A DNA stretch of 58,535 bases from JABAYQ01 sp049890095 (GTDB lineage Bacteria > Bacteroidota > Bacteroidia > Flavobacteriales > UBA7312): positions 1 through 58,535 of the forward strand of contig JBMHCD010000001.1 of assembly GCA_049890095.1 (NCBI GenBank), in the 5' to 3' direction. Within the stretch, counting starts at the first letter, position 1. Every line of letters begins with the position of its first letter. The position numbers and the translations under genes are program-made. Shown here one piece after another: positions 16,296 through 23,606 of this stretch. The notes under the pieces were generated by a model. It was not told the DNA's origin. It was given only the letters and a program-made list of their open reading frames with translations, and ran no database searches.

Positions 16296-17516
16296 TTATT
16301 CAAAACGAATCGTTTTTATTGGATTAATTTTGCTAATTAAATAGGTAGGCAGTATAAGTACAACAATAGAGATAATTATTGTTCCTATATTAAGTAAAAA
16401 AATGTTCTCTAGATCTAAGAAAATAGGTAATTCACTCATGTAATATGTTTCTTTATCTAGTTTTATGATTTTAAAAACTTTTTGTGTTAGAAGTAAACCT
16501 AAACCTAATAAATTTCCAAATACCATTCCTCTAGAAAGTATGTAGAACGAATAATAGAGAAATATTTTTCTAATACCCCAATTTGAAAATCCTAAAGCTT
16601 TTAATGTTCCTATAAATTGTACTTTTTCTAATATTATTATAAATAGTAATGTGCCAACATTTATCAATGCAACCATTATCATTAGTACAATAATAATTAT
16701 AACATTAATATCTTGTAGTCTAAGCCAGTCAAATAATTGTGAATTAAGTTCTACAATATTTTTAGTTTCAAGATCGTATCCTATTTCATTATTAATATGG
16801 TTAGTTAACTGATTGATTATATCAAATGAATTTATTTTAATTTGGAGTCCTCCACATTCATCTTTATTCCACTTGTTAAGTCTTTGAATATGTTTTATGT
16901 CGCCTATTATATAAAGGTCGTCAAATTCTGAAAGTCCAGTATCGTAAATACCACTTATGTAAAACTTTCGGACTCTTGTTGGTTTTTGAATAAAATAGGT
17001 TGTAATAGTATCATTAACATTTAAGCTTAACTTATTTGCAATAGATTTCGATATTATTACTTCGTTACAAAGGTTACTAGATTTTATATTTGGAGCGTTT
17101 CCATCTTTTAAATGCTTATTGAAAAAAGAATTGAAAGAATAATTTTCATCTACTCCTTTTAAAACAATTCCTAAAAATTCTTGTTCAGTTTTTATTAGTC
17201 CAGCTTTTGTTGCAAATTTTTGGACGGATGTAACTCCATTTATTTTAGATATTTTATTTTTGAGCTGGTTTTGATTTGGTAAAATATTTTGCTCGAACGA
17301 TTTATCATCAGAAATATGAGTAACTTGAATATGTGAGTCGAAACCAATTATTTTGTCACGTATTTCTTTTTGGAAACCGTTAATGATACCTAAAGAAATA
17401 ATCATAACCGACAAGCTAAGGCAAACTGCAAATATTGCAATGTTTATCACAGGTCGTGAATACCTATGGTTTGACTTGCCAATTAATCGTTTTGCTAAAA
17501 AAAAGGATAAATTCAT
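16296..17516 (-). CDS. ABC transporter permease, FtsX/LolC-LolE type
   Basis: This inner-membrane protein of 406 residues is built like LolC/E lipoprotein-release permeases. It has one N-terminal helix (about 24-48), a large periplasmic domain (about 50-265), and three C-terminal helices forming the FtsX domain, including the GTLKALGFSNWGIRKIF motif. I chose ATG 17516 (MNLSFFLAKRL), a typical start for this family; the ATG at 17540 would overlap the divergent neighbour. It probably exports lipoproteins with an ATPase encoded elsewhere. Its start codon lies 3 bases from that of the divergent gene. Confidence 0.87.
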   Translation of the reverse strand: MNLSFFLAKRLIGKSNHRYSRPVINIAIFAVCLSLSVMIISLGIINGFQKEIRDKIIGFDSHIQVTHISDDKSFEQNILPNQNQLKNKISKINGVTSVQKFATKAGLIKTEQEFLGIVLKGVDENYSFNSFFNKHLKDGNAPNIKSSNLCNEVIISKSIANKLSLNVNDTITTYFIQKPTRVRKFYISGIYDTGLSEFDDLYIIGDIKHIQRLNKWNKDECGGLQIKINSFDIINQLTNHINNEIGYDLETKNIVELNSQLFDWLRLQDINVIIIIVLMIMVALINVGTLLFIIILEKVQFIGTLKALGFSNWGIRKIFLYYSFYILSRGMVFGNLLGLGLLLTQKVFKIIKLDKETYYMSELPIFLDLENIFLLNIGTIIISIVVLILPTYLISKINPIKTIRFE

Positions 17517-17519
17517 ATT

Positions 17520-18665
17520 ATGAAATATAAAGTTACACATTTATTTATTTTATTCATCTTAACTTTCCAGCTATCTTGTTCATCTACCGAATTAAAATTA
17601 GGCATTGAAAAAACAGAATTTTATTTTCCATTATTAATAGATAAAAATATAGCAGTTGTTTCTAACCAAACGTCTGTTTTTAATCAAACACATTTAGTTG
17701 ACAGTTTGGTTTCTAGTCGTTTTAATATAAAAAAAGTATTTAGCCCAGAACATGGTTTCAGAGGTAAGGCTGATGCAGGAGCATATATAGAGAATGGTCT
17801 TGATTCGAAAACAGCATTACCTATTGTTTCGTTGTATGGTAAAAACAAAAAACCGACCACTAAACAGATGGAGAGTTTAGATGTAATTATTTTTGATATT
17901 CAGGATGTAGGGGCTCGTTTTTATACTTATATATCTACTTTACATTATGTAATGGAAGCTAGTGCTGAAAATAATGTTAGATTAATTGTTTTGGATAGAC
18001 CAAACCCTAATGGACATTATATTGATGGACCAGTATTAGATACGGTATTTCGTTCATTTGTAGGTATGCATCCTATTCCTATAGTGCATGGCATGACTAT
18101 AGGGGAATATGCCAAAATGATTAATGGTGAAAAGTGGTTAAAGGACGAGTTAACTTGTGACTTAATTGTTATTGAAATGGATAATTATAACCGCAAGCAG
18201 CCTTATGATTTACCAATTAAGCCATCTCCTAATTTGCCTAATGCTAAATCTATAGCTTTATACCCATCACTTTGTTTGTTTGAAGGTACGAATGTAAGCG
18301 TAGGGCGTGGAACCGAGATTCCATTTCAGCATTATGGAGCTCCATATTTAAAAAGTAACTATTCGTTTACACCCAAAAGTAAAGAGGGAGCCACAAATCC
18401 AAAACATCAAAATGTAGAGTGTTTTGGAGAGAATTTAACAAGCGAAATAGTTAGTAGTCTAGAATTAAAGTGGTTAATTTCTGCGTATTCAAATTGCAAT
18501 AATAAAGAGCAGTTTTTTAACACTTTTTTTGATAAACTAGCTGGAAGTTCTAAATTAAGAGAGCAGATTGAAGCAAATTATACTTCTGAAGAAATTAAGA
18601 TGACTTGGAAAAATGAATTAAGCCATTTTAGAAAAATCAGAAAAAAATACTTGTTGTATGATTAA
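17520..18665 (+). CDS. DUF1343 protein (NamZ-like exo-N-acetylmuramidase family), exported
   Basis: The 381-residue protein begins with a hydrophobic signal segment ending in QLSC, with Cys20 a likely lipidation site. The DUF1343 hallmarks follow: VVSNQTS, SPEHGFRGKADAG, DVIIFDIQDVGARFYTYIST, VLDRPNPNG and SPNLPNAKS. Characterised members (NamZ, GH171) remove non-reducing terminal N-acetylmuramic acid from peptidoglycan fragments. A role in cell-wall recycling or scavenging is therefore likely. Confidence 0.87.
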   Translation: MKYKVTHLFILFILTFQLSCSSTELKLGIEKTEFYFPLLIDKNIAVVSNQTSVFNQTHLVDSLVSSRFNIKKVFSPEHGFRGKADAGAYIENGLDSKTALPIVSLYGKNKKPTTKQMESLDVIIFDIQDVGARFYTYISTLHYVMEASAENNVRLIVLDRPNPNGHYIDGPVLDTVFRSFVGMHPIPIVHGMTIGEYAKMINGEKWLKDELTCDLIVIEMDNYNRKQPYDLPIKPSPNLPNAKSIALYPSLCLFEGTNVSVGRGTEIPFQHYGAPYLKSNYSFTPKSKEGATNPKHQNVECFGENLTSEIVSSLELKWLISAYSNCNNKEQFFNTFFDKLAGSSKLREQIEANYTSEEIKMTWKNELSHFRKIRKKYLLYD

Positions 18666-18667
18666 TA

Positions 18668-19153
18668 TTAAAAAGAAGAATTTAATTTTTCTACTATATT
18701 AAAAACTGCAGGACAAACTTCTACGTTCTTTTTTGTCAGATTTAAAATAGAAGATTGTTTTACTCTGTCTGTATGAGGATATCCTTTACAAGCTTTTGGT
18801 CTAACCTCATAAATGCTACACTTGTTGTCGTCTTGTAAAAACAAGCAAGGAGATGACTTTAAAACAAAGTCATTGTCCTTGTCTATTTTTAGATATTTAT
18901 GAGTTAGTTCAGAAGGTTTTATTCTTAAAAATTTGGATATTCTTTGGATGTCTTTGTCAGAAAAAATTGGGCTAGTTGTTTTGCAACAATTAGCACAATT
19001 TAAACAATTCATATTTTCAAAAACTTTATCGTGTGCTTGATTAATTTTTTGATCTAATTCTTTGGACTTGATTTTTTTGAGCCTTTTGAAAAGATTATTG
19101 TGTTCTTTCGATTTTTTTTGAACTTTTTGTTTGTGTAGTTCTAAATCTATCAT
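18668..19153 (-). CDS. YkgJ-family cysteine cluster protein
   Basis: This 161-residue soluble protein has the YkgJ (zinc- or iron-binding Cys-cluster) pattern: CLNCANCC (residues 46-53), then CLF...KCSIYEVRPKACKGYP, and a final VCPAVF Cys. The N-terminal 35 residues are Lys-rich and helical. Its start overlaps the stop of the upstream aminotransferase as ATGA, so the two are co-translated. The metal and biochemical role of this family are not settled. Confidence 0.83.
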   Translation of the reverse strand: MIDLELHKQKVQKKSKEHNNLFKRLKKIKSKELDQKINQAHDKVFENMNCLNCANCCKTTSPIFSDKDIQRISKFLRIKPSELTHKYLKIDKDNDFVLKSSPCLFLQDDNKCSIYEVRPKACKGYPHTDRVKQSSILNLTKKNVEVCPAVFNIVEKLNSSF

Positions 19154-20349
19154 AATGTAGAACCTGGGTAAATTTTAAGAGCGTGTTTCAAACACTCTAC
19201 CGCTTTTAAAAGTGATTCTTTATTTAGTACATAGGCAATTCTTACCTGATTAATTCCTGTGTTTGGAGTTGAATAGAATCCGGCTGCAGGAGCAACCATT
19301 AGTGTTGAGCCTTGAAAATCAAATTCTTCTAATAGCCATTGAGCAAATTTATCTGCATTATCAATAGGTAGTTGAGCAATACAATAAAAAGCACCTTTTG
19401 GTTTTGGGCATACTACTCCTTCGATTTTATTTAATCCATCAATTAATAAATCTCTACGTTCGACATATTCTGCACTAACTTTAGTAAAGTATGATTTGGG
19501 AGTATCTAAAGCTCCTTCTCCTGCTATTTGTCCAAATGTAGGAGGAGAGAGTCTTGCCTGTGCAAATTTTAAAGAGGTGTTCATTAGTTCTTTATTCCTC
19601 GAAATAATACACCCAATTCTAATACCGCACATGCTATATCTTTTAGAAGTAGAGTCAATTACAACAGCGTTCTGTTCTAGTCCTTCAAGGTTTAGAATTG
19701 AGTAGTGATCATGGCTATCATAGCAAAACTCTCTATACACTTCATCAGCAAATAAAAATAAATCATGTTTTAAAACAATATCTTTTAATACTTCAAGCTC
19801 TTGCTTTGAATACAAATAGCCTGTAGGATTTCCGGGATTGCAGATTAAAATTGCTTTAGTTTTTTCTGAAATTAAAGCTTCAAATTCTTCAATTTTTGGG
19901 AGAGCAAAACCATTTTCAATGCTAGTCGCAATTGGTTTTACTGTTATTCCTGTAGATGTTGAGAATCCGTTATAGTTAGCATAAAAAGGTTCTGGTATAA
20001 TTATTTCATCACCTTGATCTAGACAACTATTAAGCCCAAATAATAATGCTTCAGAACCACCTGTAGTTATCATTAACTCATCATAATTTATATCTATACC
20101 TAAACTTTGATAGTAGCTAGCTAATTTTTTTCTATAGTTTTCATTTCCTGCAGAATGACTATACTCAATTACATTTTTGTCAAAAGATTTAACTGCTTGA
20201 AGAGCACTTTCAGGAGATTCAATATCGGGTTGTCCAATATTTAAATGGAAAACTTGTTTCCCATTTTTTTTTGCTTGTTCTGCATATGGCACCAATTTCC
20301 TAATTGGTGATTCAGGCATTTTCTGTCCTTTTATAGAAATTTTCGGCAT
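19150..20349 (-). CDS. Class I PLP-dependent aminotransferase (AspC-like)
   Basis: This fold-type I aminotransferase has 399 residues. Visible motifs are the NIGQPD N-terminal substrate loop, TTGGSEAL, CNPGNPTG (about 170-177), ADEVYREF, and the PLP lysine Lys236 in STSKRYSMCGIRIG. It is probably an aspartate/aromatic-type enzyme; the substrate cannot be fixed. I chose ATG 20349 (MPKISIKG) because an upstream ATG at 20370 would lie inside the terminator of the neighbouring gene. Confidence 0.88.
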   Translation of the reverse strand: MPKISIKGQKMPESPIRKLVPYAEQAKKNGKQVFHLNIGQPDIESPESALQAVKSFDKNVIEYSHSAGNENYRKKLASYYQSLGIDINYDELMITTGGSEALLFGLNSCLDQGDEIIIPEPFYANYNGFSTSTGITVKPIATSIENGFALPKIEEFEALISEKTKAILICNPGNPTGYLYSKQELEVLKDIVLKHDLFLFADEVYREFCYDSHDHYSILNLEGLEQNAVVIDSTSKRYSMCGIRIGCIISRNKELMNTSLKFAQARLSPPTFGQIAGEGALDTPKSYFTKVSAEYVERRDLLIDGLNKIEGVVCPKPKGAFYCIAQLPIDNADKFAQWLLEEFDFQGSTLMVAPAAGFYSTPNTGINQVRIAYVLNKESLLKAVECLKHALKIYPGSTL

Positions 20350-20353
20350 AATC

Positions 20354-20382
20354 CAAAAAAATACCCCCACATTATGGAGGTA
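20354..20382 (-). terminator. Terminator behind the DUF1573 gene
   Basis: Read on the - strand, TACCTCCA and TGGGGGTA pair (one wobble) around TAATG and are followed by TTTTTTT. It lies immediately upstream of the aminotransferase start, so that gene either depends on readthrough or has a promoter overlapping this hairpin. Confidence 0.75.
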
Positions 20383-20405
20383 AATTTATTATTTATTTAT
20401 AGTTT

Positions 20406-20867
20406 TTAACGTACTTCCATAGGAGACGCAACTGGTTTTGATGGAGCAGAAGATTTTTCTGCTGGTTTTTTAACCTCTCCTTTAATTGTTAAAATTTTAG
20501 TTTTTTCAGAACTGTTAGTGGTTAACGTAATTGTTTTGGTAAACTTACCAATTCTATTTGTTGCATACTTAACGCCAATTTTAGTTGTCTCACCTGGAGC
20601 CAGAGGATCTCTAGACCAGGAAGGAACAGTACATCCACAACTTCCTTTTGCATTTGAAATGATCAATGGAGCATTTCCAGTATTTGTTAAAACAAATTCT
20701 CTATTTCCGTCTGAGTTATGTTCAATTAGACCATAATCTAAAACTGTAGTCTCAAAATTCATAACCGGACCATTTGCCACTTTAGTTTCAGGAACATTAA
20801 CTTTATCTTGTGCATGACTATAAATTATGCTAAAGCTTAAACTTAGAAATAAAAATATTTTTTTCAT
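20406..20867 (-). CDS. DUF1573 domain-containing secreted protein
   Basis: The 153-residue protein starts with a clear signal peptide (about residues 1-19, ending SHA). One DUF1573 immunoglobulin-like domain follows, with the diagnostic NTGNAPLIISNAKGSCGCTVPSW block (around residues 61-83) including the CGC pair. Family members are small periplasmic or surface proteins of Bacteroidota without a defined biochemical role. The C-terminus is a Pro/Ser/Lys-rich tail. Confidence 0.88.
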   Translation of the reverse strand: MKKIFLFLSLSFSIIYSHAQDKVNVPETKVANGPVMNFETTVLDYGLIEHNSDGNREFVLTNTGNAPLIISNAKGSCGCTVPSWSRDPLAPGETTKIGVKYATNRIGKFTKTITLTTNSSEKTKILTIKGEVKKPAEKSSAPSKPVASPMEVR

Positions 20868-20901
20868 TTTTAATTTGTTTTGATTATCAATTTAATAACA
20901 A

Positions 20902-20909
20902 CAAATGTA
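20902..20909 (-). promoter_or_regulatory. -7 element of the DUF1573 gene
   Basis: TACATTTG on the - strand matches TAnnTTTG perfectly and lies 34 bases upstream of the ATG. No exact TTTG is present 19-21 bases further up. Confidence 0.5.
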
Positions 20910-20967
20910 ATAAATTATTATGTTGTTGTCATCTAAAAAATCTTATCTTTTTTGCTGTTTTATTTAT

Positions 20968-20975
20968 TAAATTTG
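20968..20975 (+). promoter_or_regulatory. -7 element of valS
   Basis: TAAATTTG lies 21 bases upstream of the ATG at 20997. It falls inside the longer open frame (from 20952), which supports the shorter start. Confidence 0.55.
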
Positions 20976-20996
20976 GCGACTAAAGAAAATACTCAG

Positions 20997-23606
20997 ATGG
21001 ATATTCCAAAAACATATAATTCTAATAAGGCCGAATCAAAATGGTATGATTATTGGCAAAATAACAATTATTTTTCCTCAAAACCAGATCAGAGAGACCC
21101 TTATACTATCGTAATTCCTCCTCCAAATGTTACAGGAGTATTACATATGGGACATATGCTAAATAATACTATTCAAGATGTTTTGATTAGAAGAGCAAGA
21201 ATGATGGGTTATAATGCTTGTTGGGTACCTGGAACAGACCATGCTTCTATTGCTACAGAAGCTAAAGTAGTTCAAAAATTAGCTAACGAAGGTATCGACA
21301 AAAATAAGCTAACCAGAGAAGAGTTCATGAAACATGCCTGGCAATGGAAAGAAAAACATGGTGGTATCATTTTAGAGCAGCTAAAAAAGTTGGGAGCATC
21401 CTGTGATTGGGATAGAACAAAATTTACAATGGATACGGATATGAGTGAATCGGTAATCTCTGTCTTTGTAGATTTATATAATAAAGGCTTGGTTTACAGA
21501 GGTGTTCGAATGGTTAATTGGGATCCATCAGCTCAAACAGCTCTTTCGGATGAAGAAGTAATTCACAAGCAAGTGAATTCTAAGTTATACTATATCAATT
21601 ATAAATTAGAGGAAAGTAATGATGTTTTGACTATTGCAACCACTAGACCAGAAACTATACTTGGTGATACTGCTATTTGTGTTAATCCTAACGATAAAAG
21701 ATATACTCACTTAAAAGGAAAAAAAGCTATTGTCCCTTTAATTGATAGAAAAATTCCAATCATTTTTGATGAGTATGTAGATATGGAGTTTGGAACAGGA
21801 GCTCTTAAAGTTACACCAGCACACGACATAAACGACTATCAACTTGGTGATAAGCATGGACTGGAAGTTATTGATATTTTCAATGATGATGGTACAATTA
21901 ATTCTTCAGGAATTTTGTTTCAAGGCAAAGATCGCTTTGAAGTACGTTCGTTGATCGCAGAACAATTGAAAGACAACGAAATGTTGATAAAAGTTGAAGA
22001 ATTAGTAAATAATGTTGGTTTTTCAGAACGGACAGATGCGGTTATTGAGCCTAAACTTTCTATGCAATGGTTTTTAAAAATGGAAGAATTTTCTAAACCT
22101 GCATTAGAATGTGTGATGAATAGTGATATTAAATTTTATCCTGAGAAATTTAAAAATACTTATAAACATTGGATGGAAAATATTAAAGATTGGTGTTTGT
22201 CCAGACAATTGTGGTGGGGTCAACAAATTCCAGCCTACTATTATGATGGGAATAATTACGTTGTTGCAACTACCAAAGAGCAAGCTTTTGAGCTTGCAAA
22301 AGCTAAAAAAACTGATGTTAAATTTGAGGACTTAAGACAAGATGAGGATGTGCTTGATACTTGGTTCTCTTCTTGGTTGTGGCCCGTTTCTGTATTTGAT
22401 GGTATTAGAAATCCTGACAATAAAGAAATAAATTATTACTATCCCACCAATGATTTAGTTACGGCTCCAGAAATTTTATTCTTTTGGGTAGCTAGGATGA
22501 TTATGGCTGGTAAAGAGTATAAAAATGAAATCCCATTCAAAAATGTTTATCTTACAGGTATTGTACGAGATAAATTAGGCAGAAAAATGTCAAAATCATT
22601 AGGTAATTCGCCTGACCCTATTGAATTGATAAATAATTATAGCGCAGATGGAGTTCGTGTAGGAATGCTATTAACTTCACCTGCTGGTAATGACCTTCCA
22701 TTTGACGAGTCACTTTGTGAGCAAGGTCGAAATTTTACTAACAAAATTTGGAATGCTTTTAGACTAATTAAAGGTTGGGAGGTAAAGGATATTGATCAAC
22801 CAGAATATTCTGAAGCTTCAATTCTGTGGTTCGACACTAAATTATCCCAAGCAATAAATGATATCAATAGTTCGTATGATAAATTTAGAATTTCCGAAGC
22901 ATTGATGACTTCTTATCGATTGGTATGGGACGATTTTTGTTCTTGGTATTTAGAGGCAGTCAAACCTGCATATCAAATGCCTATTGACAAAAAAACATAT
23001 GATACGACCATATACTTTTTGGAAAGTATTTTAAAAGTTCTACATCCATTTATGCCTTTTATTTCTGAAGAAATTTGGCATTTAATTGAGAAGAAAAATG
23101 AAGATTTAATAGTGTCTGAATGGCCTCAAGCAAAAGTCAATGATTTGGATTTGTTAGATAAATTTAACATTGCCAAAGAAGTTATTTCAGGAGTAAGGAA
23201 TATTAGAAAAAGTAAGCAAATACCTAATAAAGAAAAATTAAGTTTATCGATTATGTCTAATCAATCTGTAAACAAAGAAATGGATTCTGTTATTTCAAAG
23301 TTAGCTAATTTGTCAGAGATAAATTATGTGAAAGATAAGCCAGAGGGAGCGTTTTCTTTTAGAGTTGCTAATGCAGAATACTTTGTGCCTCTTTCACAAA
23401 ATATAGATGTAGATGCAGAATTACAAAAATTAAAGCAAGAATTAGATTATACCCTTGGTTTTTTAAATTCAGTGAATAAAAAATTATCAAACACAAGATT
23501 TGTGGAAAATGCTCCACAACAAGTAGTAGATTTAGAAAAGAAGAAACAATCGGACGCGAAATCTAAAATAGAAATGCTAGAAAGTCAAATTAAATCTTTT
23601 TCTTAA
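20997..23606 (+). CDS. valS: Valine--tRNA ligase
   Basis: This class Ia synthetase has 869 residues. The HIGH-type motif is HMGH (50-53) within PPPNVTGVLHMGHM, and the KMSKS motif lies at about 530-534. The editing CP1 domain is recognised by ATTRPETILGDTA. The C-terminal 65 residues form the tRNA-contacting coiled coil typical of ValRS. The start at 20997 (MDIPKTYN) is preferred to 20952 because a promoter element lies between them. Its stop overlaps the convergent T9SS gene by 3 bases. Confidence 0.97.
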   Translation: MDIPKTYNSNKAESKWYDYWQNNNYFSSKPDQRDPYTIVIPPPNVTGVLHMGHMLNNTIQDVLIRRARMMGYNACWVPGTDHASIATEAKVVQKLANEGIDKNKLTREEFMKHAWQWKEKHGGIILEQLKKLGASCDWDRTKFTMDTDMSESVISVFVDLYNKGLVYRGVRMVNWDPSAQTALSDEEVIHKQVNSKLYYINYKLEESNDVLTIATTRPETILGDTAICVNPNDKRYTHLKGKKAIVPLIDRKIPIIFDEYVDMEFGTGALKVTPAHDINDYQLGDKHGLEVIDIFNDDGTINSSGILFQGKDRFEVRSLIAEQLKDNEMLIKVEELVNNVGFSERTDAVIEPKLSMQWFLKMEEFSKPALECVMNSDIKFYPEKFKNTYKHWMENIKDWCLSRQLWWGQQIPAYYYDGNNYVVATTKEQAFELAKAKKTDVKFEDLRQDEDVLDTWFSSWLWPVSVFDGIRNPDNKEINYYYPTNDLVTAPEILFFWVARMIMAGKEYKNEIPFKNVYLTGIVRDKLGRKMSKSLGNSPDPIELINNYSADGVRVGMLLTSPAGNDLPFDESLCEQGRNFTNKIWNAFRLIKGWEVKDIDQPEYSEASILWFDTKLSQAINDINSSYDKFRISEALMTSYRLVWDDFCSWYLEAVKPAYQMPIDKKTYDTTIYFLESILKVLHPFMPFISEEIWHLIEKKNEDLIVSEWPQAKVNDLDLLDKFNIAKEVISGVRNIRKSKQIPNKEKLSLSIMSNQSVNKEMDSVISKLANLSEINYVKDKPEGAFSFRVANAEYFVPLSQNIDVDAELQKLKQELDYTLGFLNSVNKKLSNTRFVENAPQQVVDLEKKKQSDAKSKIEMLESQIKSFS

